The notes: generated by a model from the letters alone, not told the origin. DNA of 64,000 nt from Bacteroidota bacterium (GCA_013288945.1 JABDAZ010000001.1:26001-90000), one strand, 5' to 3'; shown: positions 27,649-35,830, counted from the first letter of the stretch. A program made the numbers and translations.

Positions 27649-27758
27649 GATGTAGAGTTGATGTAGTATTTAAAAGAATTTTCCCTTGTAATATTTTATT
27701 TGACGTAGTTGAGATGTGTGTTGAAAAGAGGATGGTAAGTGTATAGAATTTATTTTTA
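27649..27758 (+). promoter_or_regulatory. Promoter P3: four-unit GATGTRG operator plus -7 box
   Basis: Units start at 27649 (GATGTAG), 27660 (GATGTAG), 27702 (GACGTAG) and 27713 (GATGTGT): offsets 0, 11, 53 and 64 again. TATTTTTA at 27751-27758 matches TAnnTTTG in all but the last base, at offset 102. Unlike P1 and P2 the leader to the first gene (27879) is long, about 115 bases, and holds a terminator-like hairpin. Confidence 0.75.
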
Positions 27759-27817
27759 CCATGCATCGGTTCAAATCATAGTCAATTATTTTAAGGTCAA
27801 TTTATGGTAAAAGCGCG

Positions 27818-27844
27818 GGGCAATTTCTATTGCCCTGTTTTTTA
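27818..27844 (+). terminator. Terminator-like hairpin in the leader of operon 3
   Basis: Stem GGGCAAT (27818-27824) and ATTGCCC (27829-27835) with a four-base loop, followed by TGTTTTTT. It lies downstream of promoter P3 and upstream of the first gene. It ends operon 2 transcripts but would also meet transcripts from P3, so it may act as an attenuator. Confidence 0.6.
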
Positions 27845-27878
27845 ATTTTAAGCATTATCCTTTTTAATCTATTAATAA

Positions 27879-28406
27879 ATGAACAGACGATTAGCCATTA
27901 ATATAGCACTTGCTACTGCTGCCGGAATTTTTTTGATTCCATCCTGCATGCAAGAAAAAAGTAAACCGGACATTGTTTTAAAAAACATTAATGTTTCCGG
28001 CGACCAGCAAAAAATGCTTGCAGATCTTGCAGAAATAATTATCCCAAAAACTTCTTCGCCGGGCGCGGCTGATCTTTCTACTCATCAATTTGCGTTAATG
28101 ATGGTTGATGATTGTTATGATCCGGAGCTTCGATCAAAATTTGAAAAAGGCATTGCTGAATTTGAGTCTTTATCAAAAAATAACTTTGGAAATTCTTTTA
28201 TAAAATGCAGCGGTGAACAAAAAGAAAAATTGATTAATACAATGGAAAACCAAAAAGATGCGGTCGAGGGGGCAGCATTTTTTTATAATAATTTTAAAAA
28301 ATTAGCGATACAAAGTTTTACAAGCTCGCAATACTATCTTACAAAAATTCATGTTTACGAACTGGTGCCGGGAAGGTTTCATGGATGTGTGCCATTAATA
28401 AAATAA
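27879..28406 (+). CDS. Gluconate 2-dehydrogenase subunit 3-family protein (small subunit of GMC dehydrogenase)
   Basis: Small protein of 175 residues. The N-terminus NRRLAINIALATAAGIFLIPSC joins a twin-arginine pair to a lipobox-like Cys23, so it is probably Tat-exported and perhaps lipid-anchored. The body matches the gluconate 2-dehydrogenase subunit 3 family (ADLAEIIIPKTSSPGAADL, FALMMVDDCYD, FFYNNFKKLAIQSFTSSQYYL, ending HVYELVPGRFHGCVPL). This subunit accompanies FAD-dependent GMC dehydrogenases and carries them through the Tat pathway. It sits 25 bases before the GMC gene, as in sugar 3-dehydrogenase systems. First gene of operon 3. Confidence 0.9.
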   Translation: MNRRLAINIALATAAGIFLIPSCMQEKSKPDIVLKNINVSGDQQKMLADLAEIIIPKTSSPGAADLSTHQFALMMVDDCYDPELRSKFEKGIAEFESLSKNNFGNSFIKCSGEQKEKLINTMENQKDAVEGAAFFYNNFKKLAIQSFTSSQYYLTKIHVYELVPGRFHGCVPLIK

Positions 28407-28431
28407 TCAAGCATTAAAATTTTTATTGAAT

Positions 28432-30138
28432 ATGGGTGATACAATAAACAGCCGGACTTTTGACGCCATAGTAATTGGCTCAGGAATGAGCGGGGGATGG
28501 GCTGCAAAAGAATTGTGCGAAAAAGGTTTAAAGACATTGGTGTTGGAAAGAGGAAGAGATGTGAAACATTTAAAAGACTACCCCACAACAAATATGAATC
28601 CATGGGAATTTAAGCACAGGGGGCAAGTTCCATATGAAATTGTAAAAGCAAATCCTGTAATAAGTAAGTGCTATGCTTTTAAAGAAGATGCCATGCATTT
28701 TTTTGTAAAAGATAATGAACACCCTTACGTGCAGGGAAAACCATTTGATTGGATCAGGGGGTACCAGGTAGGGGGCAAGTCTATTATGTGGGCACGCCAA
28801 ACGCAGCGCTGGAGCGACTTTGATTTCGAAGGCCCGCAGCGTGATGGCTTTGCTGTTGACTGGCCAATCCGTTACAAAGATGTTGAACCATGGTATAGTT
28901 ATGTAGAAAAATTTGCGGGGATATCAGGTAATAAAGATGGCATACCTAATCTTCCCGATGGTGAATTTTTGCCCCCTATGGATTTAACTTGCGTTGAACA
29001 TTATTTTAAAGATTTAATTGGAAAAAAGTATAAAGATCGTCATGTTATTTATGCACGTTGCGCCCATCTCACAGAACCCCAGCCGATACATTTAGCGCAA
29101 GGCAGGGGGCAATGCCAAAAGCGGGATCTTTGTCAGCGCGGTTGCCCCTTTGGTGGTTATTATAATACAAATTCAACAACAATTCCCTACGCTGCAAAAA
29201 CGGGCAATATGACGCTGCGGCCTTTTTCCGTAGCGCATTCTATTATTTATGATGATAAAAAAGGCAAGGCAACTGGGGTACGCGTTATTGATACCAATAC
29301 AAAAGAGACGATTGATTTTTTTGCAAAAATTATTTTTGTAAATGCAGCGGCTTTTAATACCAATCTTTTATTGCTTCATTCCACGTCAAGCCATTTTCCC
29401 AATGGGTTGGGCAATGATAATGGGCTGATGGGAAAGTTTGCTGCGTTTCATAATTACCGCGCGCGGATGTCGGCAAGCTATGATGGTTTTAAAGATTCAA
29501 CAACGGACGGACGCAGGCCAACATCTGCATACATACCGCGTTTCAGAAATGTATATAAACAGGAAATGGATTTTTTAAGAGGCTATGCTGCCACATTTTC
29601 TACAGGCAGAAGTGTTGTGCCCCCCGATACAAATGGATTTGGTGAAACTTTAAAAAATAAACTTTCTGCCCCCCTTCAAGCTGGCCCGTGGCATATAAGT
29701 TCTCAAATGATGGGGGAAACAATTCCTAAAGAAACCAATACGCTTTCTCTTGATAAAGAAAAGAAAGATGCATGGGGCATGCCGCTATTAAAAATATCGA
29801 TTGACTATGATGACAATGAAGATAAAATGATTAAAGATTTTTTTGAGCAAATGACTGAAATGTATACTGTCGCCGGTTTTCAGGAGATTAAAACTTCTGA
29901 TTCCAAACAAGCGCCGGGGCTTGATATACATGAAATGGGGGGCATAAGAATGGGGCATGATCCAAAAACATCTTTGCTTAATAAATGGAACCAGCTTCAT
30001 GCTTGTCAAAATGTGTTTGTTACCGATGGTTCTTGCATGACGTCCACATCAACACAAAATCCTTCACTAACTTATATGGCATTAACAGCAAGAGCGGTTG
30101 ATTATGCAGTATCAAAAATGAAAAGAAATGAGTTGTAA
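28432..30138 (+). CDS. GMC-family FAD-dependent sugar dehydrogenase (large subunit)
   Basis: Flavoprotein of 568 residues. The N-terminal dinucleotide motif is DAIVIGSGMSGGWAAKEL (Gly16, Gly18, Gly21), there is no own signal peptide, and the C-terminal GMC active-site region has GGIRMGHDP (His about 509) and STQNPSLT (Asn about 543). A Cys-rich stretch QCQKRDLCQRGCPFGGYYNT lies near residue 230, as in several membrane-linked sugar dehydrogenases. Together with the subunit 3 protein it should oxidise a sugar or glycoside, plausibly at C3, in the periplasm and pass electrons to a cytochrome c. Start chosen at ATG 28432; a TTG six bases upstream is less likely. The 3-position specificity is inferred from DUF1080 in the same operon. 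Confidence 0.92.
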   Translation: MGDTINSRTFDAIVIGSGMSGGWAAKELCEKGLKTLVLERGRDVKHLKDYPTTNMNPWEFKHRGQVPYEIVKANPVISKCYAFKEDAMHFFVKDNEHPYVQGKPFDWIRGYQVGGKSIMWARQTQRWSDFDFEGPQRDGFAVDWPIRYKDVEPWYSYVEKFAGISGNKDGIPNLPDGEFLPPMDLTCVEHYFKDLIGKKYKDRHVIYARCAHLTEPQPIHLAQGRGQCQKRDLCQRGCPFGGYYNTNSTTIPYAAKTGNMTLRPFSVAHSIIYDDKKGKATGVRVIDTNTKETIDFFAKIIFVNAAAFNTNLLLLHSTSSHFPNGLGNDNGLMGKFAAFHNYRARMSASYDGFKDSTTDGRRPTSAYIPRFRNVYKQEMDFLRGYAATFSTGRSVVPPDTNGFGETLKNKLSAPLQAGPWHISSQMMGETIPKETNTLSLDKEKKDAWGMPLLKISIDYDDNEDKMIKDFFEQMTEMYTVAGFQEIKTSDSKQAPGLDIHEMGGIRMGHDPKTSLLNKWNQLHACQNVFVTDGSCMTSTSTQNPSLTYMALTARAVDYAVSKMKRNEL

Positions 30139-30182
30139 TAATCTTTGTTTATAAAGCGCCGGTTTTTGTATTTTTAAAAAAG

Positions 30183-31301
30183 ATGGAACACAGAGCCGGA
30201 TATTTATCAAACCTAACGCCGCTGCGCGGAATAGCAGCTTTGCTTGTTGCAGTGTTCCATTTTGAAATGGCTGTTGCACGGTTTGTGCCCGCACAAAAAA
30301 CTATGTTTTTTGAGAAATCATATTTAATGGTTGATCTTTTTTTTATCATGAGCGGTTTTATAATGCTTCATGTTTATAAAGAAAATTTTCAGGATTCCAT
30401 TTCAAAAATCACTTTCAAAAAGTTTATCGTTGCACGATTTGCGCGCATTTATCCGTTGCATTTTTTTTCATTATCATTATTAATAATTCTTGTACTTATT
30501 TTTTCACCTGCTGGAACTTATCCAAATAGAATTGAAGATCCTGCTGCTATTCCCAGCAACTTTTTATTATTAAACGCGTATTATATCCATAACATTTATA
30601 CATGGAATATTCCTTCATGGAGCATCGGCGCAGAGTGGGCGGCGTATTTAATTTTTCCTATGCTGGCTTTGTTTATTAATAAAAAAAAAGCTGTTATTAT
30701 ACTTGTATTATTTGTTTTTGCAGCGTATTTGTCTATCATGTTCTTGTTGCCAAGAAAAAATCCTTTGTATCCATTAATACCAGTTCCGCATAATTTAAAT
30801 ACAACGTATGATTATGGTTTTTTGCGTGGCATTGCAGGTTTTATTACAGGCATGATTGTTTATAAAGCTTATCAGTTAAGCGCGTTTAAAAACCTGTTCA
30901 ATAAAGATGCAATTGCATTGCTGATTATATTATTAATATGTGCTGCTTTGCATTTTGCTATTAATGATGCGTTTTGTATTATTTTATTTGCAGCACTTGT
31001 GCTTTCTTTTGCATGTAATAATAATTATGTACATCAATTGTGCAATAATAAAATTGTGCAATACTTGGGAAGGATATCTTATTCAATTTACCTCATGCAA
31101 ATTTTTTTGCAGGAACCTTTTTCAAAAGAGTTGCGTTTGCCGGGCGTAACAGGTTTTGGCCGTGGCAAACAAAATATAGATTTTTCAAGCGGCATGTTTT
31201 ATTGTATGGCTTATCTTGGTTTGCTTGTTTTAATTTCTTCAATAACTTATTATTTAATAGAACAACCTTGCCGTAAATTTATCAACCGGAAATGGGGTTA
31301 A
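30183..31301 (+). CDS. Acyltransferase 3 family membrane protein
   Basis: Integral membrane O-acyltransferase-type protein of 372 residues with about ten hydrophobic helices. It begins LTPLRGIAALLVAVFHFE, which contains the family's N-terminal R/H motif, and has FFIMSGFIMLHVY and SWSIGAEWAAYLIFPML. Family members add acetyl or other acyl groups to surface glycans or sugars. It lies between the GMC and VOC genes in the same direction with about 40-base gaps, so it is probably transcribed with operon 3; removing or adding acyl decoration of the substrate is possible but unproven. Confidence 0.9.
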   Translation: MEHRAGYLSNLTPLRGIAALLVAVFHFEMAVARFVPAQKTMFFEKSYLMVDLFFIMSGFIMLHVYKENFQDSISKITFKKFIVARFARIYPLHFFSLSLLIILVLIFSPAGTYPNRIEDPAAIPSNFLLLNAYYIHNIYTWNIPSWSIGAEWAAYLIFPMLALFINKKKAVIILVLFVFAAYLSIMFLLPRKNPLYPLIPVPHNLNTTYDYGFLRGIAGFITGMIVYKAYQLSAFKNLFNKDAIALLIILLICAALHFAINDAFCIILFAALVLSFACNNNYVHQLCNNKIVQYLGRISYSIYLMQIFLQEPFSKELRLPGVTGFGRGKQNIDFSSGMFYCMAYLGLLVLISSITYYLIEQPCRKFINRKWG

Positions 31302-31340
31302 ATAAAAAACAACAATTTATTATTCATTAAAATTTCATGT

Positions 31341-31802
31341 ATGATCTGTAAAAAATTTTTTATTAATGCAATGCTGTTAATCGCATTTTGCATGGGCGCA
31401 TTAAATATGTATGCGCAGGATAATGTAAAAACAAACCACATTGCTTTGTATGTAAATGATCTTACAAAAAGCGCTGCATTTTATAAAGATGTAATGGAAC
31501 TCAAAGAAATTCCGGAACCATTTCATGATGGCAAACATGTTTGGCTGAGAACCGGCGATCATAGCCAGTTGCATCTTATACAAGGCGCGGCAGAAGTTTA
31601 TGCGCATGATATTAATTCGCACTTTGCATATTCTGTAACTGACCTCGCAAATTTTACAAAACACCTGGATGATTTGCATATAAAATATGGCAACTGGAAA
31701 CAAGATTCTAAATCGCCACAATTGCGGCCTGATGGAATTAAGCAAGTGTATTTACAAGACCCGGATAACAATTGGATTGAAGTGAACGATGATAAATTTT
31801 AG
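31341..31802 (+). CDS. Exported VOC (glyoxalase-fold) metalloprotein
   Basis: Small protein of 153 residues with a signal peptide (MICKKFFINAMLLIAFCMG, cleavage near MYAQ), unusual for this fold, which is mostly cytoplasmic. The VOC core shows NHIALYVNDLTKSAAFYKDV, then GDHSQLHLIQG, SHFAYSVTDL and a final LQDPDNNWIEVND. Conserved metal-ligand positions His35 (NHIAL), HLIQG and the late Glu (WIEV) are present. It lies between the acyltransferase and the DUF1080 gene, so an isomerase or hydratase role on an oxidised sugar in the periplasm is plausible. Confidence 0.85.
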   Translation: MICKKFFINAMLLIAFCMGALNMYAQDNVKTNHIALYVNDLTKSAAFYKDVMELKEIPEPFHDGKHVWLRTGDHSQLHLIQGAAEVYAHDINSHFAYSVTDLANFTKHLDDLHIKYGNWKQDSKSPQLRPDGIKQVYLQDPDNNWIEVNDDKF

Positions 31803-31836
31803 CATTAATGTTTTATAAAATCTTGTATAATTGATT

Positions 31837-32529
31837 ATGAAAAAATTATTTTTTTTTTCTCTTGCGGCAATGTTTTTCGCCACTATATCTTACGCGCAAC
31901 ATGGGCACAAATGGCATTATCTGTTTGATGGCAAATCAGTAAATAATTTACGCGGCTATAAGATGGATTCATTTCCATCCGATGCATGGAAGATTGAAGA
32001 TGGCGCGCTCGTTGCGCAAACAGACGTGCCGAATGTAGATTTTTTAACGAAAGAAACGTACACAAATTTTGATCTCACCTTGCAATGGGCTGTATCGAAA
32101 GCCGGCAACAGAGGCATCTTTTATAATGTGCAGGAAAATTCAAGCCATCAATCAGGAAATGGAAACAGCCCGAACTGGCTTGATAATTTTGAATTTCAAA
32201 TATTGGATGATATTGATTTTAATGATCACGAACCGCGGAGATCTGCGGGTTCTTTGTATGATTTAATTGCTCCAACAAACAAACATTTAAAACCTGTTGG
32301 CGAATTTAATACAGCAAGGCTTTTAGTAAATCATAACCACGTAGAGCAATGGATCAATGGTGAGAAAGTGGTTGAATATGAACTCGGTTCTGCAAAAATT
32401 AATGACTTAATAAATAAAAGTAAATACAAAGACAATCCAAATTTTGCAAAAAATACAAGCGGCCACATTATGTTTCAGCATCACGGGCAAAAAGTTTGGC
32501 TGAAGAATATTAAGATTAAAGAATTATAA
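31837..32529 (+). CDS. DUF1080 / 3-keto-disaccharide hydrolase-family protein, exported
   Basis: Secreted protein of 230 residues. Start at ATG 31837 (MKKLFFFSLAAMFFATISYAQ, signal peptide); a TTG six bases upstream is also in frame. The body is the concanavalin-like DUF1080 fold: HYLFDGKSVNNLRGY, AWKIEDGALVAQ, NFDLTLQWAVSKAGNRGIFY, FEFQILDD, LYDLIAPT, NHVEQWINGEKVVEYELGS and GHIMFQHHGQKVWLKNIKI. Family members hydrolyse 3-keto-glycosides, which fits the GMC dehydrogenase in the same operon. Last gene of operon 3. The native substrate is unknown. Confidence 0.92.
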   Translation: MKKLFFFSLAAMFFATISYAQHGHKWHYLFDGKSVNNLRGYKMDSFPSDAWKIEDGALVAQTDVPNVDFLTKETYTNFDLTLQWAVSKAGNRGIFYNVQENSSHQSGNGNSPNWLDNFEFQILDDIDFNDHEPRRSAGSLYDLIAPTNKHLKPVGEFNTARLLVNHNHVEQWINGEKVVEYELGSAKINDLINKSKYKDNPNFAKNTSGHIMFQHHGQKVWLKNIKIKEL

Positions 32530-32586
32530 TAGCATTAATAAATATTTTTGTTGGTTGTACATTTTTAAATTGATAAGAATAAAATA

Positions 32587-33684
32587 TCAATGCTTTATCG
32601 CGCTGTATTTATTTTTAAATTTTAAAAAATAACTTTCATAATATTTAAAAGAAAGGCCGGCTAGTAACACAGAAAGCCCGAAGGAAAAAACATAAATAAA
32701 AATATTAACGTACACATTATTGTAATCAGCAAGATATTTTCCTGCAATAAAAAGAATAAAAAATAAAGGTATTTTATGCAGCAGGTAAAATCCGTAGGAA
32801 ATCCTGCCAAGGTAATTCAGGAATTTATTATTAAGTGAAATCAGTGATGTTTCCTGCTGCGCAAGGTTTACAATTATTATTGCAGCAATTACAGTAAGCA
32901 TTTCATTATCGAACACATGCGGATATTTATTTTTAAAAGTTATAAATGCAATAAACGCGCATAAGGAAACAACCTGCATCGTTTTACTAAAAATAAAAGA
33001 CGTAGCCCAGGTGTTGAAATAATTATACTTTTCATTATAATAAAACAAAGCCATTAATGAACCAATTATAAGGCAATCGAACCGGAAATAAGAAAGTGCA
33101 AATTCAATATTATGCAGCATATGCACATCTGAATAAAAATTGCGCAGCACATAACGAAGCGTATAATTAATAATAAGCAGCAAAATAAAAATCCACGCTA
33201 TATTTTCTTTTTTTATTAAACGAATGATATGCGGCTGCACAAGATAAAATTGTTCCTCAACGCCGATTGACCAAATCGGATCAATAACTGCCGGAAGCAG
33301 GCCTGCGAGAATAGCGAAATTGGGTAAGAAAAAAAGACCGAGCAGTAATCCTTTCGGAGACATGTTTGCAGGATAAATAAAATATGCTGTAAGCAAAATA
33401 AGAAAGTAAAGCGGCCAGATGCGCAACACCCTGCGCATATAAAATTTCTTATAATTTATATCTTCATTAATGTCTTTTTCCTGCATTAATAAATAGGTAA
33501 TAAGAAAACCGCTTAAAACTAAAAAGATGGTAACGCCGATAAAACCTGTATCGGGTATAAAAATATTAGCGGTATTTAAATGGTGTTTGTGTAATTCAAC
33601 ATGCCATATAAATACAAGTGTAGCCGCAATTGCGCGCAAGCCATCAAAATTTTTAAAATAAGGTTTTGTACTGGTATCAGCCAT
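32587..33684 (-). CDS. Acyltransferase 3 family membrane protein
   Basis: Membrane acyltransferase of 365 residues, convergent with the DUF1080 gene. Starts MADTSTKPYFKNFDGLRAIAATLVFIWHVELHKH with the catalytic-type His, then FLVLSGFLITYLL, MRRVLRIWPLYF and WSIGVEEQFYLVQP. This subtype (R-R-x-x-R-I-x-P-L, WS-I-G-V-E-E-Q) modifies lipopolysaccharide or exopolysaccharide sugars. It is not closely similar to the 30183 protein. No operon partner on its strand. Confidence 0.92.
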   Translation of the reverse strand: MADTSTKPYFKNFDGLRAIAATLVFIWHVELHKHHLNTANIFIPDTGFIGVTIFLVLSGFLITYLLMQEKDINEDINYKKFYMRRVLRIWPLYFLILLTAYFIYPANMSPKGLLLGLFFLPNFAILAGLLPAVIDPIWSIGVEEQFYLVQPHIIRLIKKENIAWIFILLLIINYTLRYVLRNFYSDVHMLHNIEFALSYFRFDCLIIGSLMALFYYNEKYNYFNTWATSFIFSKTMQVVSLCAFIAFITFKNKYPHVFDNEMLTVIAAIIIVNLAQQETSLISLNNKFLNYLGRISYGFYLLHKIPLFFILFIAGKYLADYNNVYVNIFIYVFSFGLSVLLAGLSFKYYESYFLKFKNKYSAIKH

Positions 33685-33762
33685 CCGGATTTGTTGAGCA
33701 ATTAATAAACGGATCCTTGCTGAAACGTAATTTATTTTACTGAAGTATTCTTTATTAATTGA

Positions 33763-34125
33763 TTATTTAATAGCTAAGGGTTTTAAAACGTGCTGCAACT
33801 TAACAAACAAATTTTGAAAGTGGTATTTTTTTTCAGCAACTTTTTTATTGGGAGTTTGTGGCTCAACATTGCCATAAAGGTTACGGTAAGTATTGTAAGT
33901 AGAAAAATTTTGCAAATTATTTGCGCCGTTGGCTGTCAGTTTCAAAACGCCGGCTTCATTAATAACCATGTTTTCATTTACAAGGCTTTGCAAACAATTG
34001 TTTACATAAAGCTTTGAAATTTCTTCATCACAAATAGCATCTTCCAATTTTTTTATTGAGCAATTGTTTGAGCCGGAAATGCAAAAAAGTATTAGATCTT
34101 TTACAGGAACTATTGCTGAATACAT
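33763..34125 (-). CDS. Hypothetical 120-residue protein, possible winged helix
   Basis: Not recognised. The first 65 residues (VKDLILFCISGSNNCSIKKL to NEAGVLKLTANG) look like a small winged-helix or degraded wHTH domain; the rest is polar and basic, ending LFVKLQHVLKPLAIK. No signal peptide. It follows the acyltransferase start by 78 bases on the same strand. Length, codon use and an ATG start support a real gene. Confidence 0.55.
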   Translation of the reverse strand: MYSAIVPVKDLILFCISGSNNCSIKKLEDAICDEEISKLYVNNCLQSLVNENMVINEAGVLKLTANGANNLQNFSTYNTYRNLYGNVEPQTPNKKVAEKKYHFQNLFVKLQHVLKPLAIK

Positions 34126-34407
34126 AGAAAATGATTTTAAATTTTTTAAACTGACGGGGCTTAATTAGATCCGTAACTAAATTTCGTCAAATTACAAGCC
34201 ATTAATAATTTAAGCGTAGTAATAGGATTATGTAAGCCCTTTGGGTATTAATTTTCACACTTGGCTTATAAATTTCTACAGTTAGTACATCAATGCTTAA
34301 GACAAATTTGAATTTATTATTAAAGCTTCGTCAATTCTCATTTAGATTATTAATAAAATCTTAAAAAAATACCGAAGCAATAAATGTAAACTCAGGAAAA
34401 TTTGCAG

Positions 34408-34866
34408 TTAAAAAAATATGGGAAGTTCTTTTTTTGTAACAGACATATAAATATTTTGGAGTTGATGAAGCGCGTCATAAATAATAAACTTGTTGCCGTG
34501 ATTAACGTGAAATCCCGGTTCGCTTAAATGAATAATAAGATCGTCATGCTGATAAGTTTTCCATCTGCCAAACGCATCGTGACGAACAAATTTAAAAGGA
34601 GTTGCAGCAAGAATTTTTGGCGTAAGAATTACCGGAAATATACTTTCAAAATTAAATGGCGCTGCAGGAAAATTTGTTTGGTTCATGGATATTATTCCGG
34701 TAGAATTTATCACATCAACCCTCAATAGATCGCGCAGGTTTTGAGGATAAAAATAATTTCCCTTTTTTAAATCTACTCTAGGAATCATCAGGGAAAGATC
34801 GTAATTATTATGCCAGACAAAAAATATAAATGCATACCAATTTATAATAAACTGTATATCCTGCAA
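34408..34866 (-). CDS. Hypothetical protein
   Basis: Not recognised. 152 residues from the first ATG, but a start at 34788 (MIPRVDLKKGNYFYPQNLRD) would drop a hydrophobic, poorly coding-like N-terminus and may be the true one. It reads as a small soluble alpha/beta protein rich in aromatic residues (FESIFPVILTPKILAATPFK, YQHDDLIIHLSEPGFHV). No neighbours give a clue. Confidence 0.5.
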   Translation of the reverse strand: MQDIQFIINWYAFIFFVWHNNYDLSLMIPRVDLKKGNYFYPQNLRDLLRVDVINSTGIISMNQTNFPAAPFNFESIFPVILTPKILAATPFKFVRHDAFGRWKTYQHDDLIIHLSEPGFHVNHGNKFIIYDALHQLQNIYMSVTKKELPIFF

Positions 34867-35113
34867 ATAATCCTACCTTACATGCATTACATCCTGAACA
34901 ACTTGCTGGCAGTACATTTCAGCCCCATTAAATATAAAATAAAATTATTTTTGAATAGGAAAAATGGTCGTGAAGAATTGACAGTTTTTTGCCAATATTT
35001 TGGGTAAAAAAAATCCTCCGTTAAAAATAAAGGCTGGTTAAAAACTTTGCGCGCATTAATAAGTTACTGGAGATTTTTATATTCGAAAGCATGGATAAAA
35101 AGGATTTTTTAAG

Positions 35114-35830
35114 TTGAACATTTCTACGGTTGTTATTGATGATGATGGGTATTCCTGCGAAACGATCACCAGGTTTCTTAAACACTTCTGGCCCGGCTTC
35201 CCTGTTAAAGCATGCTTTATAAGCGTGGCTGATATGCTTGCTTACCCAGAACTTAACCAGACTGGTTTGTTGCTTATGCGTGCGTCTATGATTGCAGACG
35301 GGCAAAATGAAATGCCTGAAAAAATTCCGCTGCTACATTTTGAATTAATTTTTAATGCCGGCTTCCAAAATTTTGCAGCACAATCATTTCGTTTTACTGT
35401 TCCTTCTTTTGCAGGGAAAGATCAATATATTGTACAGCATAGTTTGCATGAAAAGAAGTTGCGCATTATGCTGCAAAAGTTGAGTACGCCTGTAAAACTA
35501 TTTACAAAAATTGCGCTGCCAACGGTACATGGTTTAGAAATGATTGCAGTTGATTCGATAATCAGTTGTTCATCCGAACGCAATTACACCATCGTTCATT
35601 TAAAAAATAATAAAAAAATAGTGGTATCCAGAAACCTGAAAGCAATGGAAGATATGCTTTCGGGATATCCGTTTTTCAGGGTGCATCATTCTTTTATAGT
35701 AAACCTGAATGAGATTAGTAAATACATGAAAGATTCTGGTGGTTATTTATTAATGAATGAAGGAAACCGCATAGAAATTTCCCGTGGCCGCAAAGAAGCA
35801 TTGTTGTCTGCACTCCGGCAAAGTGAATAA
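35114..35830 (+). CDS. LytTR-type response regulator with degenerate receiver domain
   Basis: Protein of 238 residues: receiver-like domain (1-115) and LytTR DNA-binding domain (about 140-237; ISCSSERNYTIVHLKNNKKI, SRNLKAMEDML, FFRVHHSFIVNLNEISKYMK). The acidic triad at the start is present (VVIDDDGYS), but where the phospho-accepting Asp should follow the third strand the sequence reads GLLLMRASMIAD, with no Asp in place. It therefore may not be phosphorylated. The start must be TTG at 35114: a stop lies 15 bases upstream in frame, no ATG is available, and translation from it gives the normal receiver N-terminus. No LytS-type kinase is adjacent. Confidence 0.85.
   Translation: MNISTVVIDDDGYSCETITRFLKHFWPGFPVKACFISVADMLAYPELNQTGLLLMRASMIADGQNEMPEKIPLLHFELIFNAGFQNFAAQSFRFTVPSFAGKDQYIVQHSLHEKKLRIMLQKLSTPVKLFTKIALPTVHGLEMIAVDSIISCSSERNYTIVHLKNNKKIVVSRNLKAMEDMLSGYPFFRVHHSFIVNLNEISKYMKDSGGYLLMNEGNRIEISRGRKEALLSALRQSE

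Noticed and set aside
34126..34407. Search for an RNA gene or riboswitch in the gap between two hypothetical genes
   Set aside because: No stable hairpin series or known motif seen; only AT-rich sequence.
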